Shown piece by piece: positions 16,956-24,508 of a stretch of 60,108 bases of DNA. Origin of the DNA: Clostridiales bacterium (lineage in GTDB: Bacteria > Bacillota > Clostridia > Saccharofermentanales > Saccharofermentanaceae); NCBI GenBank assembly GCA_017617995.1, contig JAFZVE010000019.1:1-60108 (forward strand). The letters are read 5' to 3'. A program made the position numbers and the translations under genes. The notes under the pieces are model-generated. The model saw nothing but the letters and a program-made list of their open reading frames with translations, made no database searches and was not told the origin of the DNA. The first letter of the stretch is position 1; each line of letters opens with the position of its first letter.

Positions 16956-17966
16956 TTACATTTCCGTCTGGAAGGCACCCCAGATGAGGCCGGCGCCGAA
17001 ACTCGAGATAACGACTTTTTTCTTGCCTTCTCCGAGTCTGCCGTCCTTCTTCATCTCATTAAGCAGGATCGGGATGCTCGCGGACGAAGTGTTACCGGTC
17101 TTCTCGATATTCATCGGAAACTTCTCGATAGGCTGCTTGAGGTGCTTTGCGACAGACTCGATGATGCGGCGGTTCGCCTGATGGAGGATGAAATAGTCGA
17201 TCTCATCGGCGCTCGTGCCGGTCTTCGCCAGGATATCGTCAACGACCTTCGGGACCTCCGTCACAGCAAACTTAAAGACGGTCTGCCCGTCCATGTTTAT
17301 GTAATTGGACTTGATGAATTCAGGGGTCTTCTCCTTGCCCTTCTGCATGACGGACTCGCAACGCAGGCATCCGCTGCGCTTGCCGGCCGCACGCATGATC
17401 GCGTCATACTGCAGATCAGGGTCCGCCTTGAGAACCACTGCCCCAGCGCCGTCTCCGAAGAGGATGCAGGTGCCGCGGTCTTCGTAGTTCGTGTAGTTCG
17501 AGAGATTCTCTGCGCCTACGACCAGCGCGCAACTGACCATGCCGGAACGGATGTAGTTCTGGGCCGTAACATAGGCTGTGATGAAGCCCGGGCAAGCGGC
17601 ATTCAGGTCGAAACACATCGCATGATCCGCATCGACCGCTGCCTGTACGCACGCAGCCAGCGCCGGAAATAAGATATTCGGTGTAGTGGATGCGACTACG
17701 ATCAGGCCGATCTCCATCGGATCGATACCTGCGTCCTTCACGGCCGCCTGTGCCGCAGCGATCGCCATAGATTCTGTCGTATCCTTCTCCGGATCCGAGA
17801 TGTGGCGGGTCTTGATGCCCGTTCTCTCTGTGATCCACTGATCATTCGTCTCGACGATCTTCGCGAGGTCGTCGTTCGTAAGTATATTCTCCGGCAGATA
17901 GCTGCCGATACCAATCACCCGGCCGAAACCGTTACCAAGTTCAGAGGATGAATTTGAGTTGTTCAT
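16956..17966 (-). CDS. fabH: 3-oxoacyl-ACP synthase III
   Basis: 336 residues. Catalytic triad C125 (NAACPGFITAY), H262 (ILHQANRRII) and N292 (KTGNTSSAS); GDGAGAVVL is also conserved. It starts fatty acid synthesis by condensing an acyl-CoA with malonyl-ACP. First gene of the operon, transcribed from a consensus promoter about 50 nt upstream. The residues before about 14 (MNNSNSSSELGNG) are low-complexity and extra compared with most FabH. The ribosome site (AAAGG about 12 nt away) is modest. Confidence 0.95.
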   Translation of the reverse strand: MNNSNSSSELGNGFGRVIGIGSYLPENILTNDDLAKIVETNDQWITERTGIKTRHISDPEKDTTESMAIAAAQAAVKDAGIDPMEIGLIVVASTTPNILFPALAACVQAAVDADHAMCFDLNAACPGFITAYVTAQNYIRSGMVSCALVVGAENLSNYTNYEDRGTCILFGDGAGAVVLKADPDLQYDAIMRAAGKRSGCLRCESVMQKGKEKTPEFIKSNYINMDGQTVFKFAVTEVPKVVDDILAKTGTSADEIDYFILHQANRRIIESVAKHLKQPIEKFPMNIEKTGNTSSASIPILLNEMKKDGRLGEGKKKVVISSFGAGLIWGAFQTEM

Positions 17967-17988
17967 AAAATACTTTGCCTTTCAAACT

Positions 17989-18050
17989 ATTTAACAATCA
18001 AAATATATCCCTCCTATACTAATATGTCAATATCGGTTTCTTGATATTTG
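17989..18050 (-). promoter_or_regulatory. Candidate operators at the fab promoter
   Basis: Two possible protein sites. At 17989-18004, read leftward, ATTTTGATTGTTAAAT overlaps the -10 and start region and resembles the AT-rich palindromes bound by MarR-type fatty acid regulators (FabT). At 18028-18050 the arms CAATATC and GATATTTG flank an 8-nt centre and cover the -35. Neither is a perfect match to a known box. Confidence 0.35.
18002..18030 (-). promoter_or_regulatory. Promoter of the fab/transcarboxylase operon
   Basis: Read leftward: TTGACA (complement of 18025-18030), 17-nt spacer, TATATT (complement of 18002-18007). It lies about 40 nt ahead of the fabH start and faces away from the tRNA promoter. 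Confidence 0.8.
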
Positions 18051-18070
18051 GGTCGCGACGAAAAAAAGTG

Positions 18071-18099
18071 TTGACAGACGAACGGGGCGCGCATATAAT
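18071..18099 (+). promoter_or_regulatory. Consensus promoter of tRNA-Gly
   Basis: TTGACA (18071-18076), 17-nt spacer, TATAAT (18094-18099): a perfect sigma-A promoter, as expected for a single tRNA gene about 20 nt downstream. Confidence 0.92.
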
Positions 18100-18119
18100 A
18101 TCACATGTTGACTTTACAC

Positions 18120-18194
18120 GCGGGATTAACTCAGTGGTAGAGTGTCACCTTGCCAAGGTGAAAGTCGCGAGTTCGAATCTCGTATCCCGCTCCA
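18120..18194 (+). tRNA. tRNA-Gly (anticodon GCC)
   Basis: Acceptor arms GCGGGAT and ATCCCGC pair fully. D-arm region ends TCAGTGGTAGAG, anticodon stem-loop CACCTTGCCAAGGTG places GCC in the loop, and the T-arm is GCGAGTTCGAATCTCGT. The discriminator T is followed by an encoded CCA. Single gene with its own promoter and terminator. Confidence 0.97.
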
Positions 18195-18201
18195 CTTAAA
18201 A

Positions 18202-18226
18202 AGCTCCGAAGAATCGGAGCTTTTTT
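18202..18226. terminator. Bidirectional terminator after tRNA-Gly and hisA
   Basis: Stem AGCTCCGA/TCGGAGCT flanked by A-run and T-run on opposite sides, giving a U tract in both directions. It serves the tRNA rightward and the hisA transcript leftward. Confidence 0.88.
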
Positions 18227-18256
18227 GTTATCTAAATTCATCTCCCCGGTATTCGG

Positions 18257-19051
18257 TTATTTCACGATCTTCAGGATCTCTTCACAGGACAGTTCCCCAC
18301 CGAAAAGATCCAGCGCCGATCCCACGGTGATGTTGACGCGCCCGCCGGAAACCTTCTTCAGCGCGCGGATATCGTCATAGGAGTGGATGCCACCCGCATA
18401 GGTCACTGGGAGTGCTTCCCTTTCCTCTTCTGCGGATGTATCGAAATACTCCCCAAACACCTCGAAAAGCGCTTCATCCGGGCCCGCGGCCTTTCCTTCT
18501 ACGTCGACCGCGTGGATCAGGTATTCGGCACAGTGCTTTTCGAGCTTGGTAAGAAGTGCTGCGGTCAGTTTCGTCCTGGTAAACTTCTGCCAGCGGTCCG
18601 TCACGATATAGTATTCGCCGTCTTTTTTTCGGCAGCTGAGATCGAGCACCACGTGCTCACGGTCCACTGCGCGAACGAGGGCTTTGAGATTGTCGTAGTT
18701 GATCTTCCCGTCCGAGAAAACGTAAGAGGTAACGATAACATGGCTTGCACCTGCCTCGATAAATGCGCCGGCGTTTTCGGCGTTGATGCCGCCGCCGACC
18801 TGAAGTCCTCCGGGGTAGGCCGAGAGCGCCTCCATCGCCGCCGCCCGGCTCGCCTCATATTCCGGTGTTCCGAACTTATTAAGCATGATGATGTGGCCGC
18901 CGCGGATCCCTAAGTCCCGGTAGTACTCGGCATAATAGCCCGCACCGCGCTCGGACACGAAGTTCTCCTTCGCCCCCGCGTCATTAAGCGTACCGCCTAC
19001 GATCTGCTTGACCTTCCCGTTATGGATATCGATACACGGCCGGAACTCCAT
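18257..19051 (-). CDS. hisA: ProFAR isomerase, eukaryotic-type HisA
   Basis: 264 residues; the ATG at 19051 has GAGGAAACGCTG in front. A TIM barrel starting MEFRPCIDIHNGKVKQIVGG (catalytic Asp D8 by analogy), with phosphate-binding LQVGGGINAENAG and YAGGIHSYDDI segments. The insertions and length match the HIS6-like HisA seen in fungi and some bacteria rather than the roughly 240-residue bacterial form. It isomerises N'-ProFAR to PRFAR in histidine synthesis. No other his gene is in the window. It follows the 314-residue hypothetical after 10 nt. Confidence 0.88.
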   Translation of the reverse strand: MEFRPCIDIHNGKVKQIVGGTLNDAGAKENFVSERGAGYYAEYYRDLGIRGGHIIMLNKFGTPEYEASRAAAMEALSAYPGGLQVGGGINAENAGAFIEAGASHVIVTSYVFSDGKINYDNLKALVRAVDREHVVLDLSCRKKDGEYYIVTDRWQKFTRTKLTAALLTKLEKHCAEYLIHAVDVEGKAAGPDEALFEVFGEYFDTSAEEEREALPVTYAGGIHSYDDIRALKKVSGGRVNITVGSALDLFGGELSCEEILKIVK

Positions 19052-19061
19052 CAGCGTTTCC

Positions 19062-20006
19062 TCACTTCTTCCCGTCATCCTTCTTCGGGACACGCTTCGT
19101 AAAATCATGGAACGGATCCTGGATGTCATTGATCTCCCCGCCCAGACGACGAATCGCCGAGAGTGCCTCATAGAATGTCTCACGGTCGATAGTATGCACA
19201 GTACGGTCGAGGTAGCCCTTCAGAAGCGCGATGCCGCGCGGATCACCGTAATCGCCGATGCAGATGACTGCGATAACCTTCGCCTTCATGCGGCGGAAGC
19301 CGGCGCGAAGTGCCTGGTAGATCTCATTCTGCGGATTCTTGATGCCGACCTGTGTGAGCATGATCATCATGTCCTCATACGGTCCCGTGATATCAGCATC
19401 CGAGCGCTCGAGCATGAAGTCGATGAGCATCGGGACGCCCCTCTCCCCGAGGCCGAGCATCATGACCTTCACGGAGTCCGCTATATATTCCTGTGTGCTC
19501 GGGAAACTGCAGAAGCGCGTCAGTACCGGCTCCATCGCCGGCTCGTACTCAGCGGAACCGAAGAAGCGGATCGCCGCCACACAAGGCTGGAACTTCACGA
19601 AGAATGCATTTTCATCTTCGCCTTCCTCCGGCTGCCAGTTCGCATCGAGCACCATCTTAAGAAGCCGCTCGCAGGCCGGATCGCCGAAGCTCTTCAGGCG
19701 TTCTACCAGCGGGAACGGTGTGGCCTCATCGTCGATCAGTGTCGCCGACTCCGAGAAAGCCGCAAGCGCGGTCTCCATGTCCATCTCGCCGATGAATTCC
19801 TCGCCGGTCATGCCATCGAGATAGGACTTCTTCTCTTTCCAGAAAGGATTCGTTTCCTGCTCTATATAGGAACGGAAGTTCTTGAAATGTTCTGCCATCT
19901 CGCCTTCCGTCGGTCCTTCTGCCGAGCTGACCTGGTCGGCAAATGCCTCGCAGACCTTCGACAGTCTTTTGTTAAAATCGGTAAACAGTTGTGTCGTGCG
20001 CTCCAT
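19062..20006 (-). CDS. Hypothetical protein, helical-repeat-like
   Basis: 314 residues; GGAGGTGCAAG precedes the ATG. No signal peptide or membrane span. The second half is rich in alternating helical segments with small/hydrophobic spacing reminiscent of HEAT repeats (ITGPYEDMMIMLTQVGIKNP, AKVIAVICIGDYGDPRGIAL). The C-terminus is Lys/Asp-rich. It is probably co-transcribed with hisA 10 nt downstream; nothing ties it functionally to histidine synthesis. Family not recognised. Confidence 0.75.
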   Translation of the reverse strand: MERTTQLFTDFNKRLSKVCEAFADQVSSAEGPTEGEMAEHFKNFRSYIEQETNPFWKEKKSYLDGMTGEEFIGEMDMETALAAFSESATLIDDEATPFPLVERLKSFGDPACERLLKMVLDANWQPEEGEDENAFFVKFQPCVAAIRFFGSAEYEPAMEPVLTRFCSFPSTQEYIADSVKVMMLGLGERGVPMLIDFMLERSDADITGPYEDMMIMLTQVGIKNPQNEIYQALRAGFRRMKAKVIAVICIGDYGDPRGIALLKGYLDRTVHTIDRETFYEALSAIRRLGGEINDIQDPFHDFTKRVPKKDDGKK

Positions 20007-20082
20007 CTTGCACCTCCGCGAAAACTTACCCCTGCATTATATCATCTTTCGCGCCGATGCGCCCGACTCCTTGGAAGAAGTA

Positions 20083-21408
20083 CTATCCTCTCGGGATCTC
20101 CGTCCAGTCCGGGATGTAGCTCGGATCGATCGCCGGACCCGACACGCCCACCGTATCCCCGTACTGGTTCTGGTAGACATGGTCAGCCACGACCGAGTGC
20201 TGGACCGTACTACCGTCCGTACGCACGTAGGTGTTCACTCCCATGATCGCCTCACTTCTGGCCTGGCTGATCCGGGAATCCGACGCCATCTTCTTATTCC
20301 ACGAGTCCATGATCATGTCGCTCATCGCACGGCTGTTATCCGCGAGCGTCTGCTGCAGGCGTGCCTGGTTCATACGGAGCTGTTGCTGAAGCGCTGCATT
20401 TTGCGCCTGGAGCGCCTGGTTCTTCGCAAGTTCCGCGCGGTTAAAATCGGAAGCCTTATCGAACTTTTTCTTATAGACCGAGTCATCAAAACTGAAAGTC
20501 GACACCATCTGCATAAAGGCCGCCGTGACTTCGGCTTCGTGCGCAGCATCCGTCGTGCAGAAGTAGATATTCTCACTGCCCCACGCCACATAGTGTCCGT
20601 GGCATTTCTTTGCCAGAGCCATCATACCGACCATGCCGTACGCCGCCGCATACTGCGTGATATTCGACTCCCACTCCATCGAAGTCATATCCACACCCAC
20701 CATGTAGATATTGTCTTTGCTCTTGAACTTTCGGAGCAGAGACTGCGCATTCGTAGAGATCAGGTTTGGCTCCGAGATCGGGTTCGGATAGGACATATCC
20801 CACGATTTCTGGAACTCATATTTCGAATAGAGCATTCTTTTCGCGATCTCCGGATGAAGGCCCAGCACACTCGGAAGGGTCGCATTCGCCACCGGTTCGA
20901 TCGACGCCCCCTGCAGGAATCTCGCAGTAAATGCATTCAGGTAATTCGAGTACGGAAGCTGTCTTCGCATCACCATCGGAAGCGCCTTTGAGATCTGCCC
21001 GTCCACGAACCGGTCGGAACCCATGAGTTTATCGAAAGACTCCAGCACATCGAGGAACATCTCGCCGGTACGAAGGAGTACACTGGAACTGCCGTCTTTT
21101 GATTTCGCAAGGACCTGCGAGAGAAAAGGCTTGTCAATCCCCTGATAGACATTCAGCGTGACGCCTCTTGCTTCCCAGCCCTCCGGGATCACCATCCGGG
21201 CCAGGACCATCCCGGTCGCATCATCCAGGATCTCCGTTCTCGGATCCTTCGGATTTCCAGACGGGCCGGTCGAGGCCGTACCCTGTTCATAGTCAATATG
21301 GAGCTGTGCCCCGCACGCCGGGCACTTCGCAAACTTTGCATTCTCGGTCAGATCCTGCAGCTGCAGGGTCTTCGCACAGTTCGGACAAGTTAATGATTCG
21401 ATCTTCAT
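20083..21408 (-). CDS. Zinc-ribbon protein of unknown function
   Basis: 441 residues from MKIESLTCPN, with AGGTGGGATAT upstream; a reading 14 residues longer has no better signal. N-terminal zinc ribbon with CX2C pairs at C8/C11 and C29/C32. The middle (about 55-290) is a globular region of unknown fold, and the stretch at about 300-370 is a Gln/Ala/Leu-rich coiled coil (ALQAQNAALQQQLRMNQARL). The C-terminus ends in a short Tyr/Gly/Pro-rich segment. Soluble. It may share a transcript with the neighbouring helical protein (76-nt gap), but that gap contains a TATAAT, so the genes could be separate. Confidence 0.75.
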   Translation of the reverse strand: MKIESLTCPNCAKTLQLQDLTENAKFAKCPACGAQLHIDYEQGTASTGPSGNPKDPRTEILDDATGMVLARMVIPEGWEARGVTLNVYQGIDKPFLSQVLAKSKDGSSSVLLRTGEMFLDVLESFDKLMGSDRFVDGQISKALPMVMRRQLPYSNYLNAFTARFLQGASIEPVANATLPSVLGLHPEIAKRMLYSKYEFQKSWDMSYPNPISEPNLISTNAQSLLRKFKSKDNIYMVGVDMTSMEWESNITQYAAAYGMVGMMALAKKCHGHYVAWGSENIYFCTTDAAHEAEVTAAFMQMVSTFSFDDSVYKKKFDKASDFNRAELAKNQALQAQNAALQQQLRMNQARLQQTLADNSRAMSDMIMDSWNKKMASDSRISQARSEAIMGVNTYVRTDGSTVQHSVVADHVYQNQYGDTVGVSGPAIDPSYIPDWTEIPRG

Positions 21409-21514
21409 ATATCCCACCTGTTCCCTTCCGATCATGGACAGGAATGCCATGATTCAGTTCTTTTCGTACAGTATACGGAAAAGATATTGTGGCTTTTTAA
21501 TCAAACTGTGAATA

Positions 21515-21548
21515 CTTTAAGGTTCGTTTAAGGTTGGTCCCCCATAAT
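21515..21548 (+). promoter_or_regulatory. Response-regulator-type promoter, TTTAAG-N5-TTTAAG
   Basis: Direct repeats CTTTAAGGTT (21515-21524) and GTTTAAGGTT (21526-21535), 11-bp period, i.e. exactly TTTAAG-N5-TTTAAG, followed 10 bp later by CATAAT (21543-21548). This is the layout used by OmpR-family activators that replace the -35 element, and the hexamer pair is the known CiaR box of streptococci. No protein gene follows on this strand. Confidence 0.65.
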
Positions 21549-21554
21549 GAGTAC

Positions 21555-21654
21555 ATAAGCTGATGAGCTTAACGGTTTCATAATAACCTCAAAACACAAT
21601 ACCTCTTTTCTTGTCCAATGGACCCGGCAGCCCCCAACGCCGGGTCCGCTTTTT
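21555..21654 (+). ncRNA. Candidate csRNA-like small RNA
   Basis: A roughly 100-nt transcript is predicted from the promoter at 21515-21548 to a terminator ending at about 21654. It would have a 5' hairpin TAAGCT-GATG-AGCTTA (21556-21571), a long A/C/U-rich single-stranded middle carrying ACCTC twice (about 21586-21605), able to pair with Shine-Dalgarno sequences, and a GC-rich 3' terminator. No open frame longer than a few codons exists. The same plan is known for the cia-dependent small RNAs. The 3' end reaches the 3' end of the convergent AlkD-like gene. Confidence 0.55.
21620..21654 (+). terminator. Terminator on the plus strand between genes
   Basis: Stem GGACCCGGC (21620-21628)/GCCGGGTCC (21639-21647), then GCTTTTT. 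The T tract exists only on the plus strand, so it does not simply serve the leftward AlkD-like gene and implies a rightward transcript. Confidence 0.82.
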
Positions 21655-22330
21655 ACTTTTTCACTTTCAGCGTCTTGAGGTACTCCTTCTGTTCGTGCGT
21701 GATGCGGTAGCTCTCCACCGCTTTCTGGATCGCCTTATTGTGAGTCCATGGCGCAAGTTTCCTGCCTTCGATAAAGGGCAGGACCGCCTCATACTGCTTG
21801 GCTAGAGCTGTCGCGAAATACCACGCGATCATCATGTTCACGTAGTACTCCTCGGAGCGCAGTTTCGCGACCATCCTCGGATATTTGAGGTCGAAGTCCT
21901 CATCGAGAAAATGCTCCATCAGCATCCCGACACCGAAGCGGATCGTATAGGTCTGATCCGACTTGAGCCAGACCTTCACATGCTCGAGAAGATCGGCCTT
22001 GTGCTTACGGAAGATCTTCGGCGACATCTGGTCACAAGTGGCCCAGTTATCGACATGTGGCAGGAATCGCTCGACCTCCGCGATACAGGCATCGTAGTCC
22101 TTCATACCTGAGAGAATGAAGGCATGGAGCTGGTTCTCGTCGAAGTATTTGTGTGGTAATTCCGCGACAAAAGCACTTCCCTCGCCGCTTTTACTCATCT
22201 CCTTGGCAAGTGCGCGGAGCTCTGGTGTACGCACACCGATGATCGACTCCGGATCGACTGTCGGGATGATCTTCTTCTGCATCTCCTGATACTTCGGATC
22301 TGCCAGTTTTCTAAGCTTCTTCTCCATCAT
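21653..22330 (-). CDS. AlkD-family DNA alkylation repair protein
   Basis: 225 residues of helical repeats. Conserved family features are GVRTPELRALAKEM (about 32-45), the Trp/Asp pair in DNWATCDQM, the Trp in NMMIAWYFATALAK, and APWTHNKAIQKAVESYRI near the C-terminus. AlkD proteins are HEAT-like DNA glycosylases that excise alkylated purines. AGGAGGAGAGGT precedes two tandem ATGs. It follows the nitrilase-family gene after 47 nt in the same direction. Confidence 0.88.
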   Translation of the reverse strand: MMEKKLRKLADPKYQEMQKKIIPTVDPESIIGVRTPELRALAKEMSKSGEGSAFVAELPHKYFDENQLHAFILSGMKDYDACIAEVERFLPHVDNWATCDQMSPKIFRKHKADLLEHVKVWLKSDQTYTIRFGVGMLMEHFLDEDFDLKYPRMVAKLRSEEYYVNMMIAWYFATALAKQYEAVLPFIEGRKLAPWTHNKAIQKAVESYRITHEQKEYLKTLKVKK

Positions 22331-22377
22331 ACCTCTCCTCCTCCGACACCTTCATAATGCCTAAGTTGGCTGCTTTT

Positions 22378-23151
22378 TCAAAGGCCTGTCAGTTCATCCG
22401 AGATTTCTTTTCTCCCTCGCTCACCGAAGTCATATTCTTTCTTCTCGAGCTCGTACTCGATGCCTCCGGCCTGACCTCGTTCACACGTTTCGAGGATCTG
22501 TCCGGTACGGCCGAGAATGAAGCTCGGTGCAGTCTGGTATGGCGCAGTCGAATTGACCGAGATCGTGGTGCAGACATTCTCCACGGCCCGGGTCTGTAAG
22601 TGCCCCTTCAGCATGTCATACCGGTCCGGGTTATCCTCATCGGAAACATCGTAGAAGAGGACGACATTGAGGTCCGTCTTCGCGCGGTAAAGTTCGCGGA
22701 AGTACTCCGGGAAGCGCACTTCGAAGCAAATACGGATCCCGATCCGGAAGCCCTTATACTCGAAGATCCCGTCCTTTTCTCCTTTTGCGAAATTATCCCG
22801 ATCCCATCCCCAGAGCGCTCTTTTGTCGTAGACGACACACTCTTCATGTGGGCGGAAACAGACAGCGCGGTTATAGATCTTCCCGTCTTCTTTCCCGATC
22901 ATGCCTACAATAAAAGCGACACCCGTATTATCTGCGGTGGTCTCGAATGCCCGGCAGGCCTCCTCGACCGCGTCGAAATCGACATCTGCCGAAGAAGGGA
23001 TATCTCTCGGCGGATATCCGGTCAGCGCACACTCCGGGAAGACCAGAAGGTCCACTCCACGCGATCTCGCCTCCCGCACGGCATACAGGATCTTTCTGAT
23101 ATTCTCATCCATGTCCACGGAAACCGCGAACTGATATGCTGCTATTTTCAT
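22378..23151 (-). CDS. Carbon-nitrogen hydrolase (nitrilase superfamily)
   Basis: 257 residues. The Glu-Lys-Cys triad is visible: E40 in LVFPECALTGYPP, K110 in VVYDKRALWGWD and C142 in IGIRICFEVRFPEYFRELY. The size and N-terminus (MKIAAYQFAVSVDMDENIRK) suit the omega-amidase/carbamoylputrescine-amidase-like branches, which hydrolyse small amides in the cytoplasm; the exact substrate cannot be read from the sequence. No linked pathway genes help. Confidence 0.88.
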   Translation of the reverse strand: MKIAAYQFAVSVDMDENIRKILYAVREARSRGVDLLVFPECALTGYPPRDIPSSADVDFDAVEEACRAFETTADNTGVAFIVGMIGKEDGKIYNRAVCFRPHEECVVYDKRALWGWDRDNFAKGEKDGIFEYKGFRIGIRICFEVRFPEYFRELYRAKTDLNVVLFYDVSDEDNPDRYDMLKGHLQTRAVENVCTTISVNSTAPYQTAPSFILGRTGQILETCERGQAGGIEYELEKKEYDFGERGRKEISDELTGL

Positions 23152-23312
23152 TTTTCCCGACTCTTTCTTTATTCTTTACTCGATTATTATCTCACGATTT
23201 TCATTCATCCTGATCCACTTCATCACCGGTTTTGCCGAAAGAATGCGATTGATTTCATCGATGTTGTTGTCTTCTATAATTATAAAAATGGTCATCCCGG
23301 TCTCCTGTTCTG

Positions 23313-24482
23313 TCATTTCCGATGCCGCTTAAAATATTCATCGGCAGCACTTCCTTCATCATAATGCACATAGAAAAGAGGGTATTTCCCATATGCCTTG
23401 TATGGCATAGGCATATCATACTTATCGTAGTTATAATACCCGAAAGCATGATCGCCGATATACTCCAGAGTAGAAGGGAAATCCACGAGTCGCAGCCGTA
23501 TACAGTTAACAAATGCATCCTCTTCGATTCTTTTTATGTTCTCGGTGATCTGAAGACTCCGCAGTGCTCTGCAATCTATAAAAGCTCTCCTCCCGATAAC
23601 AGTCAAACTCTCCGGGAAGATGACCTGCTCCATCGAGCTGCACCCTTCAAAAGCTCTCTCACCGATTTCCGTCACACCTTCCGGGACCTTCACGATACTC
23701 AGGCACCCTCTGTACCGGATCAGCACACCGTTTTTTATTTCGAAATCTTTCGAAACACGTAGAATGCCCTCCAGATGTTTCAGACTTTCCGGAAGCGCGA
23801 GCACACTGAGATTCTCGCAATGAGCAAAGGCTTCCTCCCCCATATCGGTTACACTTTCGGGGATCACCACTTTACACAAGTTTCTGCAATCATAGAATGC
23901 CCGGGATCCTATACTCTTCACAGTCGGCGGGATCACGATCTCCGTCACGCGTTTACAGTTCATAAACGCGCATTCCTCGATGGTCTCGATTCCCCAGGGG
24001 AGCCATACACCAGGTGTCGTCTTTTTTCTCTCGCTAAATCGAACCAGAGTTTTCTTCTCTTTATTCACTTCCATTTCTACCGGAATATATACGTCGCAGA
24101 TCCGATGTCCGTTTAACGTGGAGATATCGTCTCCTTCCTTAAGTCCGGAGATGTCTGCAAATGTACTAAGAGTCGTAAGCGGGAGAAGAAGTCCTTCGGA
24201 TACCTCGCCATGAATCCGAAGCGGAGCGATATTTCTTCTTTGGGGATGGATATATCCGCCGCCCGTCCGTCTTCCCTTTTCGTCCACTTCGCGAAGAAGG
24301 CGGCTACCTTTGCAGAACACTTCGGAGAGCTGTCCGCCGATTGGAAAGAAAGCCATGAGCTGTCCGATCCGGACATTCTCACCGACGATGATATTGTACC
24401 CGTCGATCTTCGTACACTGCAGCCTGTCGGCATACTTATGCTTCCGCAGATTCCTGATTTCTACGATCCGAGCACTGTACAT
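23313..24482 (-). CDS. RNA-ligase-like N-domain fused to BspA-type leucine-rich repeats
   Basis: 389 residues; AAAGGAGAAGTGTTACG precedes the ATG at 24482. Residues 1-140 resemble the N-terminal OB-like domain of DRB0094-type RNA ligases and related proteins (NLRKHKYADRLQCTKIDGYN, VRIGQLMAFFPIGGQLSEVF). The catalytic nucleotidyltransferase motif KxDG of such ligases is not seen in that role. From about 175 to 385 there are about seven BspA-type repeats of about 23 residues (pattern IGxxAFxxCxxLxxVxIPxSV). There is no signal peptide, unlike secreted BspA proteins. Last gene of a row of leftward genes, 26 nt after the preceding one. Confidence 0.75.
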   Translation of the reverse strand: MYSARIVEIRNLRKHKYADRLQCTKIDGYNIIVGENVRIGQLMAFFPIGGQLSEVFCKGSRLLREVDEKGRRTGGGYIHPQRRNIAPLRIHGEVSEGLLLPLTTLSTFADISGLKEGDDISTLNGHRICDVYIPVEMEVNKEKKTLVRFSERKKTTPGVWLPWGIETIEECAFMNCKRVTEIVIPPTVKSIGSRAFYDCRNLCKVVIPESVTDMGEEAFAHCENLSVLALPESLKHLEGILRVSKDFEIKNGVLIRYRGCLSIVKVPEGVTEIGERAFEGCSSMEQVIFPESLTVIGRRAFIDCRALRSLQITENIKRIEEDAFVNCIRLRLVDFPSTLEYIGDHAFGYYNYDKYDMPMPYKAYGKYPLFYVHYDEGSAADEYFKRHRK

Positions 24483-24508
24483 CGTAACACTTCTCCTTTT
24501 CTTCTCTT

